This document shows positions 11,151 to 22,319 of a stretch of 64,000 bases of DNA, piece by piece. The notes below the pieces were generated by a model. The model was not told where the DNA came from and did not search any database. It saw only the letters and a program-made list of their open reading frames with translations. Both the position numbers and the translations under genes were made by a program. This DNA is from Gigantopelta aegis (taxonomy: Eukaryota; Mollusca; Gastropoda; Neomphalida; Peltospiridae), in NCBI RefSeq assembly GCF_016097555.1, contig NC_054711.1, forward strand, positions 29,986,462-30,050,461, in the 5' to 3' direction. Position 1 is the first letter of the stretch. Every line of letters starts with the position of its first letter.

Positions 11151-12541
11151 TAATTGCTTAAGCTTAAAAATATATGGTGATCAATAAAGTGTTGTCCTGA
11201 AATTATTATAATGTAGACATTGTTTTGTGCTGATATTTGCTAGACTAGTTTTTATGCTAAACATTAAACTTAATTACCACTTTGGGAAACAGTCAAATCT
11301 AAGAGTAGCTGCACTCGATGTCTCAATGTACAAAATAATATGCAAGGTGTAAAAGTAAGTTCAGGCAGGCTTCACACACTGGAATGAAAAACGCAGTAGA
11401 GTATTATGTTGAAAATTTAATAAAATGTGTTAATTTAAGGAATATTTTATAAGCCAAAGATGTTGTAGGCACTTAGTACAAAAAATTAGCTAGGATAAGA
11501 GATCAACTCGCATTCACCCTGTGGAATTTGGCAATGAATGGACAGGGTGAGCCCAGCTGTCAAGTTCTGAGGGCGTTTCATTGATAGCAGGTTAAAACAA
11601 ACAAGTGAAGTAACTGCACTTACAAACGGTCCGAGGTGTCACGTGCAATAAGTACATTGATGATATCGAGATGTGGCGAGGCGAGCACTTTTTCACTCAA
11701 CGTGGAAATCGTTTTGCGATCTGTACGTCTTGCCTTTTTATGACACTCGACAGCCGATGTGTATTTTTTGTGCTGGGATGTTCATTTATACATATTCATA
11801 CGTTCATTCATTTGTTCATTCATTCATTCATTTCAGTCATTTGTTTGTTCAGTTTTTCTTTTAGACATTCAATTATTCATTCAGTAACTTATTTTATTAC
11901 ACTTTATATGAGGAAGAAAGTGGTATTGACATGAATTGAAGATGGGGGAAAAAAATGACTCTTGGCAGAAAATGTAAAGTTGAAGTTTTAATTGTGTATA
12001 CATGCATGGTTCATGAAAACTTGTAATTTACTAAAATGTCATGTATTAGAAACATTTCTGTGTTAGGAGCATCTCATTACAATTTTCCATGTGCATGAAG
12101 TCTAGCTGGTCCATTTCAATTTTGCGGTTCACCTTTTACCACACACCAGAACACAGTATATTATGATGGGCTGGTTTACCACGTAACCGACTGACAGTTC
12201 AAATGAATTAACCGAACAATGGTTTGCGTGAAATGTTACGCCCTGCAGTTGTAATTCTGTGTTATCTTTTAAGGAAGGATGTATTGCGCAGTGATGCGTG
12301 GTCGGTCTGAGATCAATCTCCATTGGTGGGCCCATTGTGCTATTTCTCATTTCAGCCAGTGCACCACAACTGGTTTATCGAAGGTTCATATAAAAAATCC
12401 TTGCTATATACTAATGGAAAATGTATCTGTGAGACAATATGTCACAATTACCAAATATTTGACATCCAATAGCCGATGATTATTAAACCAGTGTGCTCTA
12501 GTTGTGTCATTAAACAAAACAGACTAACTTTTTGTTTTTGT
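11151..12541. repeat. Segmental duplication, copy 2
   Basis: Near-identical to 5456-6852, with fewer ATTC units and a few indels. The match ends at CTTTTTGTTTTTGT (12541), after which a candidate terminal exon begins within 17 bp. It includes the SINE at 12279-12526. Confidence 0.9.
12279..12526 (+). mobile_element. SINE, family A, second copy by duplication
   Basis: Same as 6590-6836, carried along with the segmental duplication rather than inserted independently. Confidence 0.85.
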
Positions 12542-12557
12542 TTTATCTTTCTGCCAG

Positions 12558-12780
12558 AGAAGAGATGCGCTCGAAAATGAGGACCTCGGCTGCGCGTGAC
12601 AGATACCATTCCGGGCAGAGCCATGAGAAGAAAGAATCCCAACCCAGAGACAGCGAGTCGCCTGACATATATTATAATCGGTTTGCACCAACCAGTCCAA
12701 TTTCGATTACACAATTAGTTAGATCGAGCTATGTGAACATATGTAAGAAGGATTTGAATTTTACGACCATTAACTTCTAA
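12558..12780 (+). CDS. Candidate terminal coding exon, unknown protein
   Basis: A polypyrimidine acceptor (TTTTATCTTTCTGCCAG, ending at 12557) precedes an open frame of 74 codons ending in TAA at 12780. The residues are charged and serine-rich (EEMRSKMRTSAARDRYHSGQ, then EKKESQPRDSESPD), followed by YYNRFAPTSPISITQLVRSS and a TTINF end. The GC-richer, hydrophilic composition looks like a cytoplasmic tail. The first base completes a codon, so the preceding exon should leave two bases; the 3638-3803 exon leaves one, so these two cannot be joined directly. An internal donor (ACACAATTAG/TTAG) is weak. I do not recognise it. Confidence 0.4.
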
Positions 12781-12814
12781 TCGCTAATTTTATATATCTT
12801 TCATATAACTGAAG

Positions 12815-13039
12815 TTGAAGTTTGTTTTGTTCAACAACACTATATACTAGAACACATTGATTTATTAATCATCACCTGTTGGATGTGAAATATTTGGGTT
12901 TTTATTACATGTGTTCTTGTAGTCTATAAGAAAAATTAACCCTCTATATTTTTGCCTTAGAAGTAACAGATCTTTTTTTGTGCACTTTCCGACAGACAGG
13001 ACAGCACATACATGTCATTTGATACACATACATGTCCTT

Positions 13040-13081
<42 letters not shown>

Positions 13082-13195
13082 GTATAGTAGTGGTGGGGCA
13101 CTGATTAAGATGGGGTGAAACAAATCGGTGAATGGGTCCACCGAGATGGTTCGATCCTACGAGTTCCCTACTGACTAAGCTAGCCAGATCCCACT
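12815..13195 (-). mobile_element. SINE, family A, with internal TA repeat
   Basis: Reads in reverse from the tail (GTTTTGTTCAACAACACTAT, then ATTGATTTATTAATCATC) through CAGACAGGACAGCACATAC to the tRNA-like head GATGGTTCGATCCTACGAG and GACTAAGCTAGCC. A TA/CA microsatellite (about 13038-13080) has grown within the body. Confidence 0.75.
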
Positions 13196-13199
13196 CTAA

Positions 13200-13440
13200 T
13201 CATCAGCTTGGCAATTTTAGACATGTAGTCTTTAGAGAGGAAACCTGCTAAAAATGTTCCATTCTTTTATATGCACCATCCCACACACAGGATAGCACAT
13301 ACCGTAAGCCTTTGGTATACCAGTCGTGGTGCACTGGCTGGAACGAGAAATATCCCAATGGGCCCATCGACGAGTATCGATCCTAAAGTGGCTGTGCATA
13401 AAGTGAATGCTTTAAATTACCACTGGGCTACGTCCCACCC
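13200..13440 (-). mobile_element. SINE, family A
   Basis: Shows ATCATCAGCTTGGCAATTTT at its tail side, CCATCCCACACACAGGATAGCA, CCAGTCGTGGTGCACTGGCT, and the head CACTGGGCTACGTCCCACC (reverse of the usual GGTGGGACGTAGCCCAGTG). It lies head-out directly after the preceding SINE. Confidence 0.85.
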
Positions 13441-13449
13441 TTTGTTACA

Positions 13450-13527
13450 GATACCATTTATCTTACGAGTTGTTTTGAAACATATCTAACTGATACTTTT
13501 TAAATGAGTTGTAAGATAAATGGTATC
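13450..13527. mobile_element. Short hairpin MITE, family 1
   Basis: Terminal inverted repeat GATACCATTTATCTTAC(G)AG...CT(T)GTAAGATAAATGGTATC about 20 bp long around a 38-bp core. The same family recurs at 28771-28864 with a longer core. Confidence 0.8.
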
Positions 13528-13531
13528 TGAC

Positions 13532-14330
13532 ACAAAATGTACTTTTTACATATGACAAAACTAGGCTTAAAATAAATGTATACATCTTCCAACTAAAACC
13601 TATTTACGGCTCTATAGCGCTTGTAATCAACTTATGCGTCACATAGAAATCAATCTCAGGTTAACTTACATGTATACATGTATCTTAGCCAGTTGTGTAT
13701 CTTTAAATTGTTATCACACATGTATGTGTTATTAATATGTGTTATCAGATATAACACATTAATGTTCACAAACTTTAGTATATTAAGTACTGTACATTAC
13801 TGTGTATTAGCAGAGTTTTGAAGTCTAGAAATACTTCCTAAAGAAGATACTTGGCTTGTACATGAAGGCAACAGATTGGTGCATAAAATCCTGATCGAAA
13901 GCACTCCTCACCGCGACTTATACATTTTTATCAGACCCTAAAAAATTTCACAGTTTAAATATGTAACAATAATGTGTTCACAGTATAAATAAAACGACCC
14001 ATCATGCAATATTATGTACTTTTTTAATCTTGAATTAAGTTTGAAGAATAATAATAAAAAAATTAAAATATTTTTATTTGTCATTTCAATGACATAAAAA
14101 TGTGTTCTTAATTTCCAACAGTCCACCATCTTTGTTTGACAAGATCAGAGCTAGTGTTCATATAGCAAATTTAAGATACAAAATGTTTTCTGTCCCAAAA
14201 TGTATTATATTTCTAATATTGTTTTGTTTGGAGGGTACATCAAACTGTAAAAATAATGCTATAAATAAATTAAGCTCGTTATTAAAAAACATCATATGAA
14301 TTTCATGACAATAATTACTCCCACAATTGT
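13532..14330. other. No gene recognised
   Basis: AT-rich sequence with scattered short frames on both strands, none with recognisable domains. GTTATCAGATATAACAC-type short symmetry occurs near 13740. Confidence 0.5.
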
Positions 14331-14331
14331 C

Positions 14332-14427
14332 ACACGACCATACCATATGACAGCTAGTGAACAAGTCACGACCATACCATATGACAGCTAGTGAACAAGT
14401 TACGACCATATCATATGACAGCTATAG
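14332..14427. repeat. 33-34-bp tandem repeat, three units
   Basis: ACGACCATACCATATGACAG followed by CTAGTGAACAAGT is repeated three times, the last unit with a T substitution and a truncated end. Confidence 0.9.
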
Positions 14428-14518
14428 TCATCAACAAAAGCAATGTGACTGCAGGTAACAATTACGTCATAATGTGAAAGTTACACGTGGGGTCAAAAAC
14501 CAAATTTACACTGAAATG

Positions 14519-15040
14519 TCACCCAATGAAGTCGAGCAAAATGAGGTATTTCAGACTCGATAATGTCTCTAATAACGTGTGACCCCAGTGAGCTCGGATA
14601 CATGCATGCACACGTCTTCGCATAGATGTAGTCAGCCTTCTGATTACGTCATTCGGGATGCGTCGCCATTCCTCAACTACGGATTGTTGCAGTTTTTGTC
14701 TGTTGAGTGGGGGCTGTTGTCTCTGTCGAATCTGGCGATCAAGGTAGTCCCAAAGATGTTCTATAGGTGACATGTCTGGAGAGCGTGCAGGCCATGGCAA
14801 GACGTTAACGTTGTTCTGATAGAGGAAGTCCTGAACAATGCGAGCAACGTGAGGTCTCGCATTATCCTGCTGGAACATGATCCCTTGAGGCCATTGCTGT
14901 AGGAATGGCATAACAACTGGTCTTAGAAGTTCATCCCTGTAACGTTGAGTGTTCAGATGGCCATCAATGATGACAAGTTCAGTGGTCTGGTCACCACAGA
15001 TGCCTCCCCACGCCATCACACTACCACCAGATGAAAATGA
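14519..15040 (-). pseudogene. Tc1-like transposase, 5'-truncated (DD34E)
   Basis: The minus-strand frame (from about 15040, first ATG at 15019, stop at 14519) encodes the C-terminal half of a Tc1/mariner transposase, the DDE enzyme that cuts and pastes the element at TA sites. Visible: GGSVMAWGGI, MFQQDNARPHVA (second catalytic Asp), LPWPARSPDMSPIEHLWD (catalytic Glu), with 34 residues between this Asp and Glu, and a basic tail near RRRVHACIRAHWGHT. The helix-turn-helix DNA-binding domain and first catalytic Asp are missing: similarity stops at about 15040 where an ATT-rich low-complexity run begins. The remaining 167 codons are open. Terminal inverted repeats are not identified. Confidence 0.92.
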
Positions 15041-15503
15041 TATTATTATTATTTTATTATTTCATGCCATTGTAATTTTAAATCTTCGCTAGCAGTACTG
15101 AACAGCCACCTGAATATAATTATAACGTCCGGTCACTGATTGATCACCGCTGTCAATTTGATCATGTGTCTTGTCGCCTGCTCTTGCAGTCTAGCTGTGT
15201 TCCCAAAATGACATAAAAGCATGCAGATTCATCAGAAATAATTGTATTACAATCTCAAGTACATTATTTTTATTTGTACCACGCTTTGATGTCGGTCCCT
15301 TTGATTTTACCCGTGGTGTATCATAGTTGGACCACGGGTGTGTCTGACCTAAATTTTAGCGATTGCTGAATGGCTGAAGAAAGTTACGCCTACAGGTCAC
15401 ATATAGTTCAGCAGGAAGTAAATTAGAACATTGTTTTAAAAAGTAACACTTTCACTAACATTACTAATAAAGCTACAATATAAATCTGTAATGGGGGCGT
15501 GGT

Positions 15504-15693
15504 ACAAGTTAGTTACATCATCCTTTTCCGAGAGATTTGTCTAGATAGACCACTGTTATTGCGGCCGTTGAGTGATGGGTGTAATAGATTATCGGGCTAC
15601 GCCCTCGATCATTACACCCATCACTCAACGGCCGCAAAAACCGTGGTCTAACTAGACAAATCTCTTGGAAAAGGATGATGTAACTATAACTTA
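15504..15693. mobile_element. Palindromic fold-back element
   Basis: Arms of about 85 bp are almost perfectly complementary. The left arm includes GTTACATCATCCTTTTCC, GAGAGATTTGTCTAG and GCGGCCGTTGAGTGATGGGT; the right arm mirrors them up to GGATGATGTAAC. The loop is GGGCTACGCCCTCG. It has no coding capacity and would form a long hairpin. It is consistent with a fold-back MITE; target duplication is unclear. Confidence 0.85.
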
Positions 15694-15855
15694 GAACATA
15701 CTTTTTGGGACAATAAATTGATAAAGAAGACAAGATGGAAATGACTATCAATTTTTTTTTTAACGTAATTTTAAACAACATTAACTGCTTTGAAACAAAT
15801 TTAAACTCCATACTTTTTACATCACAAAGGAACTAGCAAACAATTATTTTATATA

Positions 15856-16028
15856 CAGTGAAACCTCTCAAACCGGAAACTCTGTAACTGAAATCCCTCA
15901 AAACCGGACTTTTTTCGGGGCCCCTTTTTAAATATCCGTACAGAAGAGAACCTCTCTAAACCGGATACCTCTTAAAACCAGACTTTTTATTTGGTCCCGA
16001 GGTTGTCTGGTTTAGAGGAGTTTCATTG
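15856..16028. mobile_element. pogo/Tigger-like MITE with TA target
   Basis: The element starts CAGTGAAACCTCTCAAACCG and ends GGTTTAGAGGAGTTTCATTG, flanked by TA at both sides (15854-15855, 16029-16030). Internal diverged repeats of the terminus (AACCTCTCTAAACCGGATAC) are present. The CAGTGAAACC terminus resembles pogo/Tigger elements (from memory). Confidence 0.75.
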
Positions 16029-16322
16029 TAGTATATCCAGTATTACAACAAGTCATGTTCAAAATAAAGACTAAAATTAAAGTATAGTAAATTTACTATT
16101 TGTTTTGCTCCAGAGTCATTTATGACCTATCAATTAAGAGAAAGAAAAAAAAGATTACATTATACTTTAAACATATTACAGGCGTTTTTATTGAATATCC
16201 TTTTAATTAAGATATGTGGGATTTCTTTAATAAAAACACAGTACATTGTCTTACAGATACTCCGAATTAATAGGTGTAGCGTGTATTGGTGTAGAGACAA
16301 TATCACTGCATTTGTTTAATTT

Positions 16323-16394
16323 CACTGTTCAACTGTTTTACCACAAAATTCTTGGATTTTGTGGTAAATCATAGTTACATCAAAGAAACAGTGA
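16323..16394. repeat. Short stem-loop sequence
   Basis: TTTACCACAAAAT (16337-16349 region) pairs with ATTTTGTGGTAAA, inside an outer weaker pair CACTGTT.../AAACAGTG. This may be a very small MITE. Confidence 0.5.
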
Positions 16395-16437
16395 TGTTAT
16401 CCCATAATTATTAGGACTATAATTAATGTATATGCAC

Positions 16438-16806
16438 CTGTTGTGGCGCCGTGGTTAGGCCATCGGTCTATAGGCTGGTAGGTAATGGGTTCGGATCCCA
16501 GTCGAGGCATGGGATTTTTAATCCAGATACCGACTCCAAACCCTGAGTGAGTGCTCTGCAAGGCTCAATGGGTAGGTGTAAACCACTTGCACCGACCAGT
16601 GATCCATAACTGGTTCAACAAAGGCCATGGTTTGTGCTATCCTGTCTGTGGGAAGCACAAATAAAAGAACCCTTGCTGCTAATCAGAAATAGTAGCCCAT
16701 GTAGTGGCGACAGCGGGTTTCCTCTCAAAATATGTGTGGTCCTTAACCATATGTCTGACGCCATATAACCGTAAATAAAATGTGTTGAGTGCGTCGTTAA
16801 AACATC
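16438..16806 (+). mobile_element. SINE, family B, near full length
   Basis: The tRNA-like head reads GGCGCCGTGGTTAGGCCATC and GGTTCGGATCCCAGTCGAGG (A and B boxes). The body GATACCGACTCCAAACCC, AAGGCTCAATGGGTAGGTGT and CACCGACCAGTGATCCATAA is followed by the tail shared with family A (CCATATGTCTGACGCCATAT, GTGTTGAGTGCGTCGTTAA). Confidence 0.9.
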
Positions 16807-16925
16807 ACTAATTTTATATTTTCAATAGAGCATTTTGTATTGGGAATCAACTGGAATTTTATTATCGACATCAGTTTTTTGTTACATAATCAGTTAGATT
16901 TTAATTATTATGACTGCACCTATTG

Positions 16926-17190
16926 TTATGTTCGGGTGGGACGTATAGACCCGTCGGTGGGCCCATTGGGCTATTTCTAATTCCAGCCAGTGCACCACAA
17001 CTGGTATATCAAAGGCTGTGGTATGTGCTATGCTGTCTGTGGGATAGTGCATGTAAAAGATTCCTGGCTACTAATTAAAAAATGTGGGTTTCTTCTCTAA
17101 GACTGTCAAAATTACCAAATGTTTGACATTCAATAGGCGATGATAAACAAATTAATGTGCTCAAGTTGTGTCGTTAAACAAAATAAACTC
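16926..17190 (+). mobile_element. SINE, family A, damaged head
   Basis: GGTGGGACGTATAGACCCGT is a deleted head joined to the body. Then GGGCCCATTGGGCTATTTCT, CAGTGCACCACAACTGGTAT and the end CTCAAGTTGTGTCGTTAAAC follow. Confidence 0.88.
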
Positions 17191-17212
17191 TTTCCTTTTT
17201 TAATTTACATTA

Positions 17213-17710
17213 GTTCCATCATTTAAACTGTATAGCAACAATTACAGTTAACATTTCCCACAGTAATCTATACTTTAAAAAAAAAGTAGGGGAACTCTAA
17301 TAAGAATTTAAAATTGCCAAAGTTGTAAGGTATATTAGCTGTGGGGAATGATTATATGATAACAGAGAATTAATTGGGTGAACATTACAACTGGTAGATC
17401 AGTATTACAGTAGGTTTTATGACCACCAAATATCTTGAAGGACGATTGGGGGTCAGAAGTGAAATTTGAAAGTTGACGTTTTTTTATCAGGATGTCTGTC
17501 GGCAAAACATATGTTCAGTCTAATAGTTGATATTAACATTAATATTTCAGGTTCCCCTACTTTTTTTGAAGAGTATATATGTACTACACATCTGCGTGTA
17601 TATAGAGCCCAGATATTTATATTATAGTTCCATCATTCAAACTGTAGCAACAATTACAGCTAACATAAAGTAACATTTCCTACAGCAATCTACATGTACT
17701 ACACATCTAT
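17213..17710. repeat. Local tandem duplication carrying a MITE
   Basis: AGTTCCATCATTTAAACTGT...CAGTAATCTA (17213-17270) recurs as AGTTCCATCATTCAAACTGT...CAGCAATCTA (17627-17690), and GTACTACACATCTGCGTG recurs as GTACTACACATCTATGTAG. Removing the MITE at 17273-17573 leaves a tandem unit of about 115 bp. Confidence 0.75.
17273..17573 (+). mobile_element. MITE with TA target duplication, about 300 bp
   Basis: Termini CTTTAAAAAAAAAGTAGGGG and CCCCTACTTTTTTTGAAGAG are inverted. TA flanks both ends (17271-17272, 17574-17575). The neighbouring duplicated flank at 17690 (AATCTACATGTACTAC) shows the empty site. A second inverted copy lies at the window start. A TA-target Tc1/mariner-type origin is likely. 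Confidence 0.85.
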
Positions 17711-18118
17711 GTAGAGCCCTGCATGGGCCCACATTTTGTAAGCAGTCTTAGCCTACGAAATCATAAAAGCTATGACATGACTATGGTGTGTGCTGTAGTG
17801 ACGTCACTCCCTATGATGGTTTAAGATTTCGTAGCGCTCAGATAGCTTAGAAAATACAGGCCCATATATTTACATTAAGGTCGACAATAGTCACTTTCCG
17901 CACCCTTGTTTTGGCTTCGTACATAATAAATGTAGCATATCTTACCATAATTTCATTTGAAATCCATATTTCGTAAAAGGTACAATTTTTTAATCACAAG
18001 ATTTTCTTCAAACACATTCAGGTGCATTAGTAATGTTCAAACAAAAAATTTTCAATAGCAATTTTGCATTGGAATTTTTTCAGCATTCTTAAAACGGAAA
18101 CGTTATGTACCCAGTTTA
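17711..18118. other. No gene recognised
   Basis: AT-rich sequence with no recognised repeat or open coding block. Confidence 0.5.
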
Positions 18119-18126
18119 GTGCTAGT

Positions 18127-18221
<95 letters not shown>

Positions 18222-18270
18222 CTCTGTCTCTCTCTCTGTGTCTCTGTCTCTGTCTCTGTCTCTGTCTCTC
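18127..18270. repeat. (TC)n / (GTCTC)n microsatellite
   Basis: About 145 bp of TC dinucleotides grading into GTGTCTC and GTCTC units. It creates opposing low-complexity frames (Ser/Leu and Arg/Glu) that are not genes. Confidence 0.97.
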
Positions 18271-18741
18271 GTTTTATCCAGGGCTTCTATAATTTGTATA
18301 AAATCCACTAGCCGTGCTTATATATAATTAATTAGAAAGGGATCAGTAAGCCGTATCATAAAATATTGTTTGTTTCCGGTTACCTGACCGACCCTAATTT
18401 GAACCTGCCGACCCTAAAACTTTTTTTGTATATCCAAAATTTTATCTTTTAAATATAACAACGATTTCCATGAAAACATTCCAAAACTATCACAAGCACT
18501 AATTTGGTGTCATTTAGGGGATAACCCTACTGTGTTTTACGATTTTCGGACGTATATCGGTGGTTTTACTGTCGCAAATTTAGTTTTATTGGCGACCCGT
18601 TAGCCACGAAATGTTTTCTTCTAACAATTGATTGATGGAGTTACTTCCCTTCAAATTGAAGTTTGGTAACTTTCGTGAGATATCGGGCAAAGAGTCGGAA
18701 AATTGTTTACATGAATATATCTAGCGTAGCGAGGTGTTCCG

Positions 18742-18743
<2 letters not shown>

Positions 18744-18774
<31 letters not shown>
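18744..18774. repeat. (AAT)n microsatellite
   Basis: About ten ATA/AAT units immediately before the TIR element at 18777. Confidence 0.95.
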
Positions 18775-18776
18775 TA

Positions 18777-19755
18777 GGGTAACGACCCCAGTATTCGACC
18801 ACTTAAGAAAGAAAGGATTATAACATGATTATAACATGTTCATTTTATTGGCATTTGCTAATATTTGTTTTTCTTCATAAATACTTAATGGCAATACTAT
18901 TCATTGAATAGACCCAAGTTTTGTCCATGCGGTATACGCCGACTAGAGTAGGTTTGAGTGCTGCAAGGAACAGTATGCAGTATTCGACCACCTGACCCAG
19001 TATTCGACCACTTTCTAATTAAACAATAAAACTAAACATTGAAGTTTATTTTATAGTAAATGCAGCATATATCAAACAACTAAATCCAAAAAGTGTTGAT
19101 TTTAACAACTGTAACACATATTCATGCATTTACGCACGCATTGCACATGCTTGTATATACATTCACACACGCACAATTACTTTCTGATGAACAGTCCTAT
19201 CTTAATTTACAAATAATGATATTGGACTAAAAATAAAATAAAACTTAATTGTGTAAATCCTGACAAACAGCACCAAAATACATAAAATTAGTAAATTTGT
19301 GGTTCTTGGGAGTTTATTTTGGGAACGTATCCTCAAGCTTTTCTATTGGTCGAATACTGGGGCAACCCTCTATCATATGTCATTATTTGATCACACGTGA
19401 TCGAAATTATAATGACTGAGGTCACATTGTATTGCCAGCTCCATTTGATTATAAATAAAAACATTAAGACATTTTCAAAGATTTCAAATGGATTAAAGTA
19501 TTGCAAATGTTCAAGGGATGTTGGATGGTGTAGTAACATGCTATAAAAATGGCCGACGTTCATATTATCACTATAGCCGATGAATATATACTTATGTTCA
19601 TTCACCTGGTTATTGTCTGCTGTTGCGTTTCCGGAAAAAAGAATGTTCACCCTGTCACGTATGTTCAAAATACCTTTGGAAAATCTATATACTATTCAGT
19701 TTAAACGAGTATGGTAATTAATTAAATACACTGGTTGAATACTGGGGTCACTGCC
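18777..19755. mobile_element. TIR element with repeated CAGTATTCGACCA motifs
   Basis: The left end GGGTAACGACCCCAGTATTC GACCACT mirrors the right end TGGTTGAATACTGGGGTCAC, giving an inverted repeat of about 25 bp. Two extra forward copies of CAGTATTCGACCAC lie at about 18980-19010 and an inverted one (GGTCGAATACTGGGG) at 19347-19361, so the termini are reiterated inside. A minus-strand frame at 19333-19668 (111 codons) has no domain I recognise. Superfamily is undetermined. Confidence 0.7.
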
Positions 19756-19949
19756 GTATATTTAATGATTTACTCCAGTGACAAACTGGCCTTGTAGAAA
19801 TTTAGTGACCTTCTGATAAACTAGGGGAGGGAATGTTTACCGATATTGATGGAGTTTACTGCCGAATCAAATGATTAAATACGTCGGTAAGATCTCGATG
19901 TGTTTCATTATTTTTTGTAAGTGGTCACTGGGAACTTCGTGGGTTTCCG

Positions 19950-20058
19950 CTAAAAACAGTGTCAGAATGACCATGTGTTTGGTCCAATAGCCGATGATAT
20001 TAAAAATCAAAATCAATGTGCTCTAATGGCGTTGTTAAATAAAACAAACTTTACTTTT
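19950..20058 (+). mobile_element. SINE tail fragment
   Basis: GGTCCAATAGCCGATGATAT, ATCAATGTGCTCTAATGGCG and TTGTTAAATAAAACAAAC mark the 3' end of a family A/B SINE. The head is absent. Confidence 0.75.
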
Positions 20059-20600
20059 CAACATTCGTTTGAGCATCCTGAGCATTTGTACTGCATTTCT
20101 ATTCATTAGACCAACTGATTGCTTCAAACCAAGTGTGTACTTTAATACTGGATGCATACAGAATAAAACTAACATTGCAAATTATAAAATTGGTAAGTCT
20201 ACCATTTCTTTGAGACACTAGGAAAGATAATATTCATAAAAAAAAAATTAAATGTTATTGTTGGACAGATAAATATAGAACCCTTCTTTTCAGTTTTCAT
20301 TAAAAAAAATTGTTATAACTTATTTACTGGTTTCTATCCAATTAAGGTTCAACCAAGTCTATCCTGGACCAGTACAGAAGTTAGGTGTTAGTATGAGAGT
20401 AAACCTTCTGCCTATTATTAAACAGCAAGGGGTCTTGTGTATGTACTCTCCCACAGATACATGTAGGTTAGCACCATGTTGCCCTCAAAATCAAAATGCC
20501 TTGCCTTTTATAAATTTATAAGTTGCCCATGTAAAAAGAAGCCTTTAAACACACTTAAATTAGTAATGAGTAACCCGCACGCTTGTCCAATTTAATCTTA
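20059..20600. other. No gene recognised
   Basis: AT-rich. A short stretch at 20330-20400 (TATCCAATTAAGGTTCAACC) echoes sequence at 45530 (TATCCAATTAAGGTACAAGC) and the reverse of 63215-63235, so it is probably a decayed dispersed repeat. Confidence 0.4.
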
Positions 20601-20616
20601 TATTCGGAACCTTTTT

Positions 20617-20762
20617 ACAACCTTGCGGCGACAAGCTACCCACAAGCTTGTGACAAGCTTCCTGCATGCTTGCAATGAATTTCCCGCACGCTTGCGACAA
20701 GCTTCCTGCATGCTTGCGATGAACTTCCCGCATGCTTGCGACAAGCTTCCTGCAATCATCAG
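20617..20762. repeat. AAGCTTCCTGCATGCTTGCG tandem repeat
   Basis: Imperfect units with GACAAGCTTCCTGCATGCTT and GCGATGAACTTCCCGCA recur about four times. A related GCAAGCTTGC-based array is at 31745-32035. Confidence 0.85.
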
Positions 20763-20774
20763 CAGCAGCCATCT

Positions 20775-21320
20775 TGCATCTTGTCTAATTCTAACAAATC
20801 CAATAATGATCAGTTAAGCATGAACTGTTAAAAGTTAATGAAACAAAAAATATGTGCTACATGTAGTCATGCAGATGCTTACAAAATTAGTTTTCCTGTA
20901 TGATAGACATGCATGTTCTATGTATGTGGGGTAACCGTGACTAAACTGATCCTAAGGAAACTCCTACTGATGAAGATGCTATTTCTTCTTCTGTTAGGTT
21001 ATATATTCCTCCACTAGTGTAGGGGCATATATATATGTAAACTGGGGGAATTTCATGTTAATTTTTGAAACCAATGTTGATTGTTAAGGTTATAGGTTGT
21101 AGATTTTAAAAAAAAAATATGGTGCCATTTTTTCTAATAAAGTTCAAGGTCAGGACCCAAATTTAACTTACGGCATCATTAATGTGAGTGGAACTATGTC
21201 TCAGAAACTTGTCAGAACACAGGCATGTAATAAATGTATATCCAAAGGCTGCTTATAAAAAAGGCAATTAATATTACATATGGATATTGGATATAGGGTT
21301 ACAAAACAAATTTTAAATAA
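20775..21320. other. No gene; decayed dispersed repeat
   Basis: Contains TAGGTTATATATTCCTCCAC (20996-21015), also seen near 30911, and a short match to the 24.8 kb repeat (AAATATGGTGCCATTTTTTC). No coding sequence recognised. Confidence 0.45.
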
Positions 21321-21324
21321 ATAA

Positions 21325-21800
21325 CTGGCCTTGGTGGTATAGTAGTTACGCCATTGGACTTCTGGCTGGTAGGTACTGGGTTCGTATCCCACCTGAGGCA
21401 ATGGGGGATTTTTCATGCCAATACTGGCTCCAACCCAGAGTGAGTACACTACTAGGCTCAATGGGTAGGTGTAAGGCCACATACACCGAGTTTCACCCAC
21501 TTCACGGGTGTGATTATGGATGTGTCTCCTGAGTGTATGACCCCACATGGGGGATGATTACCCGGCATGCACTGCAGGTTCTGTGTACCCCGGGCTCGGG
21601 TGATACCGAGATAGATCAACTGACAGCAAGCGTGGAGAACAGACTTATCAAGTATAATCCCATACCGAAATAGAAATACTGCGGCTTCACCATTCATCTC
21701 ATCATCATCTATGTTTGTAATGTCCAAAATATAAAAAATGTCTTTGTCTCTGTGTTAAATGTTTGTGGCTGTTTTAAAAAATAAATAAAAAATAAATAAT
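21325..21800 (+). mobile_element. SINE-like, family C (tRNA-like head)
   Basis: GGCCTTGGTGGTATAGTAGT, GGTACTGGGTTCGTATCCCA and CCTGAGGCAATGGGGGATTT form a tRNA-derived head. The body runs through GGCTCAATGGGTAGGTGTAA and ends in an A-rich AAATAAATAAA tail. A head of the same type is at 63795-63890. Confidence 0.75.
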
Positions 21801-22319
21801 AATCATAAATTTGTGAAAAAATGTGCTTCATATAAATGAATCGTTTTGCATTGAATTGTTAGGTTAATATTAGCCAGTATTTCTAAGCCAACATATCACC
21901 TATTTACTTTGATTATGGCTCAGTTATAAATATTGAATAATTTGCATCTTATTCAGTCAATAATTGTATCATCATCTGACTCCTCATAATCCAGGAAAGC
22001 TTCCTTTGAAATGTTCTCACAGCTTGCATCGTCCGTTTCACATTCACATATTTCTGTGCATGCTAGGTTGTGTTTCCTGCAATAACATGATGATGTATCA
22101 CATTTGCTGGCACTACAACCACATTTGATCAGTTCTTAGATGGCTGTGGGTCCTGGTGGCAAGTCTTAATGTCACTGGAATGTAATGTTCATCTTCTAGT
22201 TTCCAACCATATTCCAGAGGTGAAGGTATGACTGGATTCACTATCGAGTCATTCCACCATACCATTGCTTGGAGGTGAGCTCTCAGAATACGAAAATTCA
22301 AAGTAGCACGTGTAGGAGA

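Noticed and set aside
16450..16510. Possible tRNA gene
   Set aside because: A- and B-box-like words are present but the sequence continues as SINE body, recurs several times, and does not fold as a mature tRNA by eye.
18027..18327. Arg/Glu- and Ser/Leu-repeat frames on both strands
   Set aside because: Pure consequence of the TC/GTCTC microsatellite.
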